Assembly: GCA_023213395.1 (NCBI GenBank)
Contig: CM041465.1
Coordinates: 241,435,741-241,499,740 of the forward strand
Origin: Cycas panzhihuaensis
Lineage: Eukaryota > Cycadophyta
Direction: 5' to 3'
DNA length: 64,000 nucleotides
The notes beneath the pieces are model-generated. The model had not been told where the DNA came from. It worked only from the letters and a program-made list of their open reading frames with translations, and made no database searches. Position numbers and translations under genes: made by a program. Every line of letters starts with the position of its first letter. Positions within the stretch are counted from its first letter, which is position 1. Below, piece by piece: positions 1 through 11,700 of this stretch.

Positions 1-1001
1 TGTAAAAAAATGTATTTCTACAAGTGCAAATAGGTGCTACCAAGGTGCTATGACTGCTACTAAGGTGCTACGTAGGTGCTACAACTGCTACAGCAACTTA
101 GGTAACTGGTATGACAACTGAGATAACTCCTATGGCAACTGAGGCAACTGCTATGGAAACTGAGGCAACTGCTATGGCAACTGAGGTAACTGCTACCTAA
201 AAGTCAAAAAACAGAAAAATAATAAAAACAGAAATGATTTTGGCAATGTAAACAGGATCCATTTCACATGAAATTCAAGGAGAGAGTACACACACATGTC
301 CCCTACACATTTAAAGAGGAAAAACTCCAAATTAGAAGGATTTTTCCAAGATTTTATAAGCCGTTTTGGAATCCATTAGAAAATAGAAAAATAGAAAAAC
401 CTCTTGTAAATGAAAATGCTTTTAAGCAAAATTCTAGAGAGGAACATGGGGGAATTCGACAGAGATTTTCGATAGGAAAAAGAGGACATCATAGCCCTAG
501 ATACAATACAGAGCAAGATTCAAGGAGAGCCTCAAGAAATCACTTTCTGGAAAGAGAATGACTCCAAAGATTGAAATCTGTGTTAAGAGAGAAGAAGACA
601 GAAATGCAGTGGAATAAACCTATTGTAGGGATCGTGAAGCAGCCCGAAAGATCGTAATTGCAGTCGAGTGGAGAAGACAGCAGTAGTAACAGTCCCAGAA
701 AGAGATGTTAGCTAGTTTTTCTTCACCAAAAAGGGATTTTGGTAATAAATGACCAAAAACGTTTTGTAGACTTTAAAGATAGAGGTTCCAAAGAACGAGT
801 AGCAGCCCAAGGAGTGCCCAGTACTTAGTTTCTCTCTCCCAAATCAACATGAGGTCCTTGCATGCTCAATAGAGCACAAACAAAAGGAGTTTTGTAAGAA
901 AATTCTAAATATTTTTAATTCTATGTAATAATAATGTAAATTGTTCTGGATTTTGTTTCAATTGGTTAAAGTCTTCACTTTCCCATTTAAGATTTAGATC
1001 G
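1..1001 (+). repeat. 5' LTR of element 1 (partial)
   Basis: It aligns along its length with 5861-6823. The right end is placed at gatcg, matching gatca at 6819-6823, six bases before the primer site; the final base differs, so the canonical CA end is read from the other copy. In the stretch 241-560 versus 6055-6380 nearly all differences I could align by eye are transitions, several at CpG/TpG/CpA pairs. The short open frame at 268-561 lies wholly inside the LTR and is not credible as a gene. Confidence 0.9.
131..193 (+). repeat. 21 bp tandem repeat in LTR
   Basis: Three near-identical 21 bp units start at 131, 152 and 173, each of the form tatggcaactgaggcaactgc. They are preceded by a looser series of ggtgctac words from 34 to 100. 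The 3' LTR (5946-6020) holds fewer and more diverged units, so copy number differs between the two LTRs. Confidence 0.85.
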
Positions 1002-1007
1002 ATATTT

Positions 1008-1020
1008 TAGTATCAGAGCT
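1008..1020 (+). promoter_or_regulatory. Primer-binding site, element 1
   Basis: tagtatcagagct is one transition from the start of the plant initiator-tRNA-Met primer site (tggtatcagagc). It is placed six bases after the LTR end and marks where minus-strand DNA synthesis would begin. Confidence 0.85.
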
Positions 1021-1205
1021 AGTTTCCTTGAAACTCTTAGGAACTTAGGGATTTTAAAGAAAAAAAGAAAGAAAAAAAGAGGAAAAGGAAAAGAAATCCT
1101 CTTACTTTCATTGTGGAAGTTTTTATGAAAACTAGATATCAATATCTGTTAATGGGTGAACCTTTAACCGAACCTCTGGAGAAAGAAAGAAAACAATGAA
1201 GGAAG

Positions 1206-2290
1206 ATGGCTGATCTAGAGCAGAAAATGGAAGAAAGGTTCATGAAGATAGAGCAAAACCTTGATAGATTAACCCAACTTATGGCACAACTAGTTGTAAC
1301 CTCTTCTTCAACAACCAAAGGCATAAAGAAGGAAGAAGATGAACCGATGAAAGAGGAAACGAATGAAGAGCTGGTAGAAGCCAAACAAGAAGATGACAAT
1401 CTAGCGATAATAACACATCCATTCAAGGTAGAGGCAAAACTTAAATTGCCCATATATGATGGAACGTTGGATGCTAAAAAATTAGATAGTTGGTTGGACT
1501 AACTAGAAACTTATTTTTCCATTTATGGGTATAAAAACTAGCAGAAAATTACTTTTGCTAGGTTAAAATTATCTAAACATGCATTAGTTTGGTGGAATGT
1601 ATACCTTAAATCCCATAATATAAATGAAATTACCTAGCAGTAATTTAAAATCCTCATAAAGAAGTAATTCTATCCTATTGGATATGAAGAGCAACAGACG
1701 ATTAAATGGCAATATTACCAATAGGAAAGAGGCCAAAATGTCCAAGATTATATAACAGAATTTCAAAAGCAAGCTATTGTGTTGGGCATCTCTTTACTGG
1801 GTAAAGACATGATGTTGAAGCATATTGGAGGACTACACTCGTATATTCAGCAAGAACTTCAACTGTTTGAAGTTAAATCGCTCGATGAAGCCAACAAGAA
1901 GGCGATTGCCATAGAAAAGAGGAATAAGAAGTTTCTTGATAAAAGGAAAAGGTTTGCACCTCAAGAAGGTAGCAATAAACCTGCCCGAGGAATGAGGTTT
2001 CCAGGTAAAGTTGGACAATAATCCATTAGGGGTTTTGGCAAGATGAAACAAGCCAATACCACCTAAATCAAAGTCACTTGTACTCATCGCATGGCGGGTC
2101 CAAAGATAGAAGATTGTTGGTTCCTACACCCAGAGAAACGACCTAAGAACAAGGGGAAAGGTAAAGTTAAAACTGAAGGTAAAACTTTACTTAACTCTAT
2201 AGGTGATGAAAATGTTTGTGGCATTGAAGAAGCCAATGAAAAGTTAATACTCATGGCTAATGTGGAGCCTGAAAGTAACCATCAGCAAGT
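1206..2290 (+). pseudogene. gag: gag pseudogene, element 1
   Basis: This encodes the capsid/nucleocapsid precursor that would package element RNA in cytoplasmic particles. The ATG at 1206 opens a charged N-terminal region that looks coiled-coil forming (residues about 1-25). The capsid core typical of plant gypsy gag follows from about 1430, including the words YDGT and SWLD, and runs with stops to about 2020. A basic tail with a damaged zinc knuckle lies at about 2080-2130 (one Cys reads as Arg, and the spacing residue before EDCW is altered). Stops at 1500, 1540 and 1636-1735 sit where related proteins have Gln or Trp. Overall colinearity with the family is good, so the identification is firm and the loss of function clear. 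Confidence 0.85.
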
Positions 2291-5200
2291 TGATCCAGAG
2301 ATTAGAGAGGAGCTCTTTATGGTAAGAATCCAAGTGAAGAAAAGTATGGTTGATGCCATTTTTGATGGAGGAAGTTAAAAGAATTTAATCTCAGAAGCAT
2401 TAGTAAAGAAACTAGGATTAAAAATACATGCACATCCAAAACCATATCCTCTTGGATGGTTGCAAAAAGATTCAGAGTTATAGGTTACTCGCCAATGTAA
2501 GTTTAAATTTGTAATTTCTAAAAAGTTCATTGATGAAGTTGAATGTGAAGTAGTCCCTTTAGATGTTTGTCAAGTTGTGTTTGGCAGCCCATATCTCTAT
2601 GATAGAGATGAAGTTCATCACAAGAGGTTGAGAAAGATTTGACTTATCAAGGATAGGAGATCATATCTAATCAATGCATTAAAGCCACAAAAGAAGATTT
2701 CTCTAATATCTTCCCAACAAGTAAAAAGATTAATTAATGCTTGTAGGAAGTTTGTGCTATTGATGATAAAGCCAAAGGTGGAAGAAAATGAGAAAGCAGA
2801 GTCTTCAATACACACACTAGATAGGAAGCAAGTGCAGTAGATTGAAGGCCTAAGGAATAGGTATAGTGACGTATTCCAAGAGTCGAAAGGGCTGCCCCTA
2901 AAAGGGTAATTGAACATGAAATCCAATTGGTTGCTAATTCACCTTTGTAAAATCTTAATCTCTATCGAAACTCAGTTTTGGAGAATGAAGAGATTAAGAG
3001 GCAGATTCAAGAACTCTTGGAACAAGAAGTGATTAAGCCAAGTTGTTCCCCATGTGGATCACCTATTGTTTTGGTGCCAAAGAAAGATGGAGGATGGAGA
3101 ATGTGCATTGACTATCGGGCTTTGAACAAGATCACCATAAAGAATCGATATCCCTTACCATGGATAGATGACTTGTTGGACTAGCTACAGTTGGCAAGAT
3201 ATTTCAGTAAAATAGACCTAAAATCAGGCTACCATCAGGTTCAAATTTGAGAAGAGGATACTTGGAAGATAGCCTTCAAATCAAAGCAAGGATTGTTCGA
3301 ATGGTTGGTGATGCCGTTTGGTTTTTGCAATGCACCTGCCACCTTTATGAGATTGATGAATGCGGTATTAAGACCCTTTATTGATAACTTTGTAATTGTT
3401 TATCTAGATGATATTCTGATTTTTAGCTATACATGGGAGGAGCACCTCCAACATGTTAAGCAAGTGCTCAAAGTTCTCCAAGGGTAACAGTTGAAACTAA
3501 ATCTGAAGAAGTGTGAGTTTGGAAAGCAATCTCTTGTCTTCTTAGGTTTCGTGGTTGGAGGAGGAGAATTGAAGATTGACCCAGCAAAGATTAAAGTCAT
3601 TCTCAATTAGCCCACACCCAAGATAACCATAGAGGTAAGAAGTTTCATTGGTGCATGTCAATATTTAAGAAATTTTATTTTCAGATTCTTCCAAATTGCA
3701 GCACCTCTTCATGCATTAACGGAAGGACATGCAAAGTTTCATTGGGAGAATGAACAAGAAAAAGCTTTTAGGTTTTTGAAGCAGAAAATCTATGAGGCAC
3801 CAGTGTTAGCTTTTCCCTCACTACAGAATCTATTTGAATTAGAGACTGATGCTTTAGGCTATGCCATAGGAGCAGCATTGAAGTAAGAAGGAAAACTGAT
3901 AGTATACCATTCAAAGACATTTAATGGAGCTGTCATAAACTACCCAACTTATGATAAGGAGCTCTATGCATTGCACCAAGCAATGAAGCATTGGAGACCA
4001 TATTTGTTCAGAAAATAAGTGGTCATCCACACTGACCATAAGCCTTTGTAATTTTTGCAGACTAAGTCTAAGTTGTACTAGGCTAGGCACATGAAGTGGA
4101 TGTCCTATTTGCAGTAGTTTTACATCGTGGTTAAATACAAGAAAGGAACGACAAATAAGATTGCAGACTTGTTGTCCAGACTACCTCAATAGCAAGGTAT
4201 TTCTAGTTTATTGGTAGCTATGCAATTTCAACCTTTCTGCCATGATGAATATTTTGATTTGTATTTGAAAGATGAGGCATTCAAGCCTATATTTGAGCAG
4301 CTATAACAAGGAAAAGTAGTTGCTGATTTCCAACTGAAAGATGGACTTCTTTGCAAGCAAGACAAGATTTGCATTCCAAAGCATGTAGACCGAATGAAGT
4401 GGATAAGAGAAGCTCATACCTCTCAAGTTGCAGGACACTTTGGAGTGGGAAAGACATTGCTAAAATTGTAGTGATATATGTATTGGCCAAACATGCAGCA
4501 AGATGTGACTACAAGACGATGCGGTGTACATTATGTAGCACATCAAAGCTGGCCAATAAGAAGTTTAGATTGTACATTCCACTTCCTGTTCTATCACGTC
4601 CATGGGAAAGTATCTCCATGGATTTCTTGGGAGGACTACCACAAACCAAAAATAGTATGGATTATTTGTTTATAGTTATTGATCAGTTCAGTAAAATGGT
4701 GATGTTGATTCCCTGTAGGAAAACACATACAGGAGAAGACATAGCTAGATTATTTTTCTAGCATGTTTGGAAGTATTTTGGACTTCCCAACTCAATCATT
4801 TCAGATCGAGACAGTAGATTTCTGAGTCATTTTTGGCAAACACTTTGGAGAATGATGGATATAAAGCTAAACATGAGCACAACTTTTCATCCTTAAATAG
4901 ATGGCCAGACTGAAGTTGTCAACAGGACATTGGTATAGTTGTTACGAGGATACAATGCCAACCATCCTAAGACTTGGGATGAAAGTCTCCCATACTTGTA
5001 ATTTGCATTCAATAGAGTTATCCATAACTCAACCCAGAAATCACCATTTGAGGTATGTTTGGGATTTCTGCCTATAAGTCCTTTCAATCTAGAATTCTCT
5101 ACTCAATTTTCTATAGGAAATGGAAAGGAGGAAGAAGGAGATGAAAAGGCATAAAGATTCTTGGAAAGAATCAGAAAAATCCTTCAACGGGTTGAAAAGT

Positions 5201-5693
5201 AGCTTCAAAAATCTTAACAAAGATACAAGCAGCGGCATGATGCACATAGAACCAGCCATTCCTTTAAGGAAGGAGATAGAGTTTGGTTGCACCTCAGTAA
5301 GAAAAGATTATAAGGTGAAGGCAAAAAGCTAAAGCCTTTACGATATGGTCCTTTGACAATCTTGAAGAAAATTGGGGAAAATGCTTTCCAGCTTGAACTT
5401 CCAGAATTCATGAAAATGTATTCCGTAGTGAATGTTAAGAATTAGAAGATGTTCGAGCCATCCATGTTGGATGAAGATAAAGATGGAGTTCTACTCTTAC
5501 CAAATCCAGAGGAGTTATAGTTAGAGAAAGAAGAACCAATGCAAAATAATTGCATTTTTCAAAGGAAGTAGACCAAGACTCGAAGAGGCATAATCAAGTC
5601 CTTCAGAATTGTAGAGAAAGGATAAGTACCTAGCAAAGCAAAATGGTACAATAAGGAGATAGGAAAAATTAAATTCCCTCATCTACAACTATA
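2291..5693 (+). pseudogene. pol: pol pseudogene (PR-RT-RH-INT), element 1
   Basis: Protease lies at about 2310-2610 with DGGS (2360-2371) where an active site usually reads D-S/T-G. Reverse transcriptase runs about 2978-3700 with the intact YLDD box at 3401-3412. RNase H is at about 3830-4190, keeping TDA near 3845 and HTDHKPL near 4030. Integrase spans about 4330-5110: HTS..GHFG zinc-binding part near 4412-4445, CTLC near 4525, then D (near 4620), D (near 4806) and E (near 4912) of the catalytic triad. A C-terminal module with the RYGP word follows near 5340. Most stops are TAA/TAG at expected Gln positions (for example 3182, 4048, 4190, 4893). TGA at 3248 and about 4471 sits at expected Arg. 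The frame changes near 4500-4520. Retroviral-type replication enzymes, now inactive. Confidence 0.92.
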
Positions 5694-5716
5694 AAGTTCA
5701 TGAGGCCATGAACTCC

Positions 5717-5729
5717 TAAAAATGGGGAG
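5717..5729 (+). promoter_or_regulatory. Polypurine tract, element 1
   Basis: taaaaatggggag lies directly before the 3' LTR, in the position where plus-strand DNA synthesis is primed. It is interrupted by one T. Confidence 0.7.
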
Positions 5730-6823
5730 TTCTAATCCATTTTTGGATCTTTAAATACTCTTAAAATACTTTATTTTTCATGTAAATGGTCTTTATATAG
5801 TAGAAAATTACCTTAAAGAGGCTTAATGGTCTTCATTTAGTAGAAATATGCCTTTAAAAGGCTTAAAAAATGTATTTCTATAAGTGCAAATAGGTACTGC
5901 CAAGGTGCTATGACTACTACCAAGGTGCTACGCAGGTGCTACAACTACTATGGCAACTGAGGCAACTGCTGCGGCAACTGAGGTAACAACTACAATAACT
6001 AAGGCAACTGTTACCTAAAAGTCAAAAAATGGAAAAATAATAAAAATAGAAATGATTTTGGTGGTGCAAACAGGATCCGTTTCACATGAAATTCGAGGAG
6101 AGAGTACGCACGCATAACTTCTACATGTTTAAAGAGGAAAAACTCCAAATTAAGAGGATTTTTCTAAAATTTTATAAGCCGTTTTGGAATTTGTTAGAAA
6201 ACAGAAAAATAGAAAAACCTCTTGCAAATGAAAATGCTTTTAAGTGAAATTCTAGAGAGGAACACGGGGGAATTTGATAGAGATTTTTGACAGGAAAAGG
6301 AGGACATCGCAACCCTAGATACAGTATGGAGCAAGATTTGAGGAGAGCCTCAAGAAATCACTTTCTGGAAAGAGAACGGCTCCAAAGACTGAAAATCTAC
6401 ATTGAGAGAGAAGGAGATGGAAATACAATAGAATAAACCTATTGTAGGGATTGTGAAGGAGCCCGGAAGATCATAGTTATAGCCAAGTGGAGAAGACAGC
6501 AGTAGCAGCAGTCCTAGAAAGAGGCACTAGCCAATTTTTCTTCACCAAAAAGGGGTTTTTGGTAATGAATGACCAAAAACATTTTACAGACTTCAAAGAC
6601 AGAGGTTCCAAAGAACGAGTAGCAGCTTAAGGAGCACCCAACACTTAGTTTCTCTCTCCCAAATCACTGTAGCAATCCCTTGCATGCTCAATAGAGCACA
6701 AACAAAAGGAGTTTTGTAAGAAAATTCTAAATATTTTCAATTCTATGTAATAATAATGTAAATTATTCTAGATTTTGTTTCAATTGGTTAAAGTCTTCAC
6801 TTTCTCATTCAAGATTCAGATCA
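5730..6823 (+). repeat. 3' LTR of element 1
   Basis: About 1094 bp. The first 130 bp have no partner in the window; the rest pairs with 1-1001. The left boundary is set by the polypurine tract and is accurate to a few bases because the expected TG is not obvious. The right end gatca is followed by gagtt (6824-6828), the expected 5 bp target duplication; its partner copy would lie upstream of the window. Confidence 0.88.
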
Positions 6824-6868
6824 GAGTTCCATTAAGCTAGGGTCATGACTATTGGTGGGGCCATTATA
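6824..6868 (+). repeat. Last 45 bp of element 2's 5' LTR
   Basis: These 45 bases match the last 45 bases of the LTR at 14318-14362 without gaps, at 34 of 45 positions, and eight of the eleven differences are transitions. They are followed five bases later by a primer site. So element 1 inserted 45 bp before the end of element 2's 5' LTR. Confidence 0.85.
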
Positions 6869-6873
6869 GGAGG

Positions 6874-6892
6874 TGGTATTAGATATTCAAGG
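6874..6892 (+). promoter_or_regulatory. Primer-binding site, element 2
   Basis: The site opens with tggtattagatattcaagg, a decayed form of the initiator-tRNA-Met primer site (tggtatcagagc). It marks the start of the internal part of element 2. Confidence 0.75.
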
Positions 6893-7478
6893 CTAAGTCT
6901 TATATAAGTAAGATTGAATCTTACATAACTAATAGAGAGCTTATTAAATTTTCAAGGTTGAGCCTAAGCACATTAGCAAGAAATTATTAAAGCTTAGAAA
7001 AACCTCATATGAAAGAATAAGAATCACTATGAGGATGGGAAGAATGTAATGTAAGGATGATATATGAATAGCTCAAGAGGGCTAAGGAGACCATAGCTCT
7101 TAAGAAATAGAAATAAAAGAATTTCTAAGGCATGGAGGAAACTCACAAAATGATATTTCAATGGCATTATTGGAGACCATCCCTAGCTTATAAGATCAAT
7201 TGAGAAGCTCTAAAGAAGAGAATAAAGAAATTCTTAGAAACTATGAAATAATACTCTATAATATCCAATAAACCATTGAGTAAGAGAATATTAAAATAAT
7301 TCAAAACACTAGGAGTAATAGAATAAGAAGAAGAATACCATAGGAATTATCAACTTGTAAATATTTGAGCAAGAGAATTAAATGAATGAATCAAGATTAT
7401 AGAAAAGATCATTATTCTCCTAGTACTACATCTTTCAATGAAACTTTAAGGCTAAGACAAGGGAAATATGGAGGTTAA

Positions 7479-8240
7479 ATGAGGGTACTCCAATCCAAAA
7501 TAAGAAGGGTAAGGCTACTTATATTAAATAGAGAAAGTAAAAGGGAAGATGAAACTAAAGCATTGCTACTCAACATTGAGAATTTCTTTGGTTTAAATGA
7601 ATTCAACTCTAATGAGAAGGTGAGAATTATCATATATAACTTAATTGGGAAAGCATCCTTATGGTGTGAGGATCATAAGAAGGTAAAGGGCCTCTAATAA
7701 AGAGAAATGAGATGGAGTAAGTTCATTAGGTACTTCAAATAAAAGTATTTTTTCAAGTAACATTAAGATAAGATGATAGAAGCCTTCCATGAGTTAAAGT
7801 AAGGAAGGAGGATAATGGATGAGTACAAGAGAGAATTCATGGAGCTTCTCCAAAATGCACTATATATTCAAGAGGATGAGTTAAAAACTCATAGGTTTAT
7901 TAGTAAATTAAATGAGAATATCCCAAATAAAATTAGGATACATGAGCTTAAAACTCTAGATGAAGTAATCCATAAGGCTAGGTGTTATGAAAACCAATGG
8001 TCAAGGTCACATAACACTAAAATAAAAGTTGGTAAGTGAGGCAAATACCATTGAGAAGGAATTATAAATCTTTGTGAATTAAGTAAGGAAGGAGAATTTA
8101 CAACTGCCATAAGCTAATCCAAGGCCTAATCTACCACATGTTAATGCCCTAAGAAACTTGGATGAAGGTAGATGCTATCGATGTAATTGATGAGGATATT
8201 ATTCCATAAATAATCCATAAAAACCAAGAATAGAAGGAGG
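7479..8240 (+). pseudogene. gag: gag pseudogene, element 2
   Basis: Two open pieces, 7479-7697 and 7815-8039, read as a gypsy capsid: an FFGLN-like segment then a YKREF....L.Q segment ending in a CYENQ word near 8000. The order and spacing fit Retrotrans_gag proteins. Between them stops fall at 7695-7800. A Cys-x3-Cys remnant near 8173-8190 (C-Y-R-C) is the likely zinc knuckle. No full frame survives. Confidence 0.72.
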
Positions 8241-8299
8241 ATCCCATAATGTAGAACCCATAGTAGTGAATGAATCCCAAGAGGTAAGTTAGATGCATA

Positions 8300-11200
8300 T
8301 TCATGTATCAATCAAAGGGAGGTATGATGAATAATAATTCATTATGATACAAGTAACTAGTAATATTTCTAGGTAAGATCTTATTATACTTATAAATTTA
8401 TAAAGTAGCCACAACTTCTTATACCCCAAGATTATAGAGAAGTGTAAACTTAAGAAATAAACTCATAAGAACAAGTGGAGTATATATATGTAAAATGGTA
8501 GTATGAGAAGTGTAAATGAATTTATACCCTCTTGTATATTAGAATGGGGGTCATGGTCTACATATACTACTTTCTAGACTTTGCTATTAGGAGACCATGA
8601 TGCCATCATCAATTTATAGTGGTTAGAAAAGCACCATGCCAAGATTGACTACTATAATAAATTAGTTAAATGTTTTAATGATAGTGGAGAGTCAACACTC
8701 ATGTAAGATAATAAACTTCCTATGAAAATTCAGTAAGTTTTTATAACATAAGTGAAGAAGTATTTGAGAAATGGTTTTCAAGCCCATATATCTCATGTTA
8801 ATAAAGATGGGACACTCAAATGGCCCAAACTTAGAGACCATCCTATAGTATAAGAATTTAAAGATGTGCTTTCAGAAAAATAATTAGGATTACCTCATAA
8901 ATGGGATGTAGATTATATGATTGAACTTGAGCTAGAAGTATAACCACTCTCCAAAATTCCATATCATTTGGTTACACTAGAGTTAGCTAAATTAAAAATA
9001 TAAATGTAAGATCTGATTAACAAAGGTCTTGTTAGCCTAGTGTTTCACCATGGGGAGCACTAATTCTATTTTTTAAGAAGAAAGATGAAACCTTGAGACT
9101 GTGTTTCAATTATTGATGATTAAATAAATTCATAGCTAAGAATAAATACCCCTTACCTAGGATTAAGTATTTATTTGACTAAATGAAGGGAGTTAAGGTA
9201 TTCACCAAGATAGACTTGAGATCAAGTTATTACTAAATTAGGATTAAGGAGGAAGATGTCTTTAATATTTCCTTTAGGATAAGGTATGGTCATTATGAGT
9301 TCTTGGTAATGCCATTTGGCCTAACACATGTGCAATATTCATATATTTAATGAATAGTGTATTCGTAGAGTACTTGAACAATATTATCATTATATTTATT
9401 AATGGTATATTAATCTATTAAAAGACCAAATAAGAACATAAAGGGAACTTATGTATCATATTATAATTACTTAGATAACATAAGTTATATGCCATGTTAA
9501 GTAAATGCAAGCATGATCAGGAGGGATTGTACTATTTAAGTCATGTCATTTCCCAAGTAGGAATTTTATTAATCCATAAAAGATTATAACTATTATAGAT
9601 TATACATCACCCAAGAATGCATATGAGGTGTAGAGTTTTATGGTTCTTATACGTTATTACTAAGGATATATAGAAATATTTTCTAAAACTATAGGTCCTA
9701 TCACTTATTTATAAAAGAGAGGTGCCAAATTTATATGGAGAAAGACTTCAACTATTAAAGAGATTTTTCACTGCCATCCAAATCCTTATTGTGTTAGATC
9801 CAAATTTAGTTTTTTTTTTGTCTAAATTGATACAAGTATTGAAGGACTTAATATAGTCTTAATAAAAGATAGAAAGGTTATTTCTTATGAGTTAAGGAAG
9901 TTGAAGGACTATGTAAAAAATTACCCTACTTATGATTTAGATCTTAAAATAGTTATGCATGCACTTAAGGTATAAAGACATTACTTATTGGGGAAGAGTT
10001 CTGAGCTTCATACTAATCATGATAGTCTCAATTATATATTTACCTAGTCACATCTAAATATAAGATAATGCAAGTTAGTGGAATACTTATGTGGGTTTAA
10101 TTTTCATACATACTACATTAAAGGAAAATAAAATAAAGTGGTTGATATCTTAAGTTAATGATAATACATTGATTTAGTAAGTATGCATCAGTATAATTTA
10201 GTTGTCTCTATTTTGAAAGTATGTGAAAAAGATAAATTGTATAGGTAGGCAAAGGAAGTCTGACAAAAATAGTAAGCTTAGGATAATGTAAACGCTAAGC
10301 TTTGAAGAAGTATATAGGTTTCCATATAATGGAGAATGGCACACTACCTTTCTAAGAAAGGATCTATATGCCATTAGATTTGGATATGAGAGGATTACTC
10401 ATCTATGAAGTTCATATCACCCTATATATAGGTTTCCCAAGTTACTATAAGACTTATGTATAAATGAATAAGCAATTTTATTAACTAAGAATAAAGAGTT
10501 ACATTATGAGCTTTGCCTTAAGGTGTTTAATATGCTAAAAGGTCAAAGCTAAGCATAGAGATCCAATAGGTTTATTGAAACACTTAAAGATTTTAAAATA
10601 AATGGAAGATAATTACCATGGACTTCATCATATATTTGCTAAAGATCTTCTAACAACATGATTCCATTGTGGTAATAATGGATAAGATAACAAAATTAGA
10701 GCATTCTATTCTCATTTTTAGTACCCATACCACATTAAAAATCACTTCTATTTTCATGAAGGAATTTGTTGTGCTATATGGTATGCTAAAATCCATTATG
10801 TTAGATAAATATGTCAAATTTACTTCAAATTTTAATGGTCTATGCTTTAGGAGTTAGGCATAAAATTGATATTCAACATAACATAGCATCTAAAAATTGG
10901 TAAACAAATGGAAATGTTGAATTAAGTGCTTGAATGTCTACTTTGAATGTACATGGTGGAACAACCTCACAACTAGGGGAACCATCTCTATTTAGATGAA
11001 TCTACCTACAAGAATATAACTCATTCTTCCATAAGTATGAGCCCTTTTGAGGCATTATATAAAAGATTATATAACACACCTCTCAGTTGGGAAACTTTGG
11101 AGGATAGATATATGTTTAGTATAAAAATACTACAAGAAATGGAGAAATAAGTGATCAATATTAGATAACAACTAAAGATAATTCAAGATAGATAAAATAG

Positions 11201-11610
11201 CTATGCTTATTTAGAAAGGACAAGAAAAGAATTTCAAGTTAGTGATCATATGTTTCTATAAGTAAGGCCCAAGTGTAACTCACTCAACTTGGGTTTAAGC
11301 AAAAATCTCTTGCTAAGGTATTGTGGTCCCTTTGAAATTTTATAATAGGTCATCTAATTCTCTTATAAGCTTACTTTATCTCTAAATCTTTAAATTTATA
11401 ATGTGTTTCATATTTTATTATTTAAGAAATATGTACTAGAATTGGAATACATATTCAAATGGACTAACCATATAGTTGGACTAAGCCTTAACTTCGAAGA
11501 AGAACCTTTAAAGATCTTGGACCAAAGAGAAAAGGTGTTGCTAAATAGGAATATTAAGCAAGTAGAAGTGAAATGGAAGTACTTACCACTAGAAGAGATA
11601 ACATGAAATA
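8300..11610 (+). pseudogene. pol: pol pseudogene with chromodomain-like tail, element 2
   Basis: Protease remnant (SSHNFL word, the D-S-G of the active site lost) near 8400-8440. RT runs about 8990-9600: the conserved PLPRI and FTKIDLRS words are readable near 9150-9220 and MPFGL near 9310. The YxDD box near 9390 reads F-I-N-G, so both catalytic Asp are gone. RNase H lies at about 9820-10150 (ELRKLKDY, PTYDLDLKIV). Integrase core remnants occur at 10610-10860 (VIMDKITK and VKFTS). The C-terminal part at 11403-11606 has EEEPLKILD and VKWK..P.EEITW, the end typical of chromodomain-bearing integrases. Stops and frameshifts throughout; no activity possible. Confidence 0.8.
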
Positions 11611-11686
11611 TATAAAGTGATATATAATAATAGTAACCATATATGCTTATAGTAGAATGAAGCTGCATTAGGGACAATGCTTTTAT

Positions 11687-11700
11687 GAAGGGGAGGAAGA
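11687..11700 (+). promoter_or_regulatory. Polypurine tract, element 2
   Basis: gaaggggaggaaga, all purine, is immediately followed by the TG that opens the 3' LTR. Confidence 0.85.

Larger units (their letters stand above)
1..6823 (+). mobile_element. Ty3/gypsy LTR retrotransposon, element 1 (5' edge cut)
   Basis: Order seen: LTR, primer-binding site, gag, protease, reverse transcriptase (RT), RNase H, integrase, polypurine tract, LTR. The copy of the LTR at 5730-6823 matches 1-1001 with a constant offset at the start (position 11 corresponds to 5871), so about 130 bp of the 5' LTR lies outside the window. Gag and pol keep clear family motifs but carry more than twenty in-frame stops and at least one frameshift, so the copy is dead. 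It lies inside the 5' LTR of element 2. The domain order with integrase after RNase H is that of Ty3/gypsy; I cannot assign the clade. Confidence 0.93.

Noticed and set aside
268-561. Open frame of 97 codons at the left edge
   Set aside because: Lies wholly within the LTR of element 1; the matching 3' LTR copy has stops in this frame.
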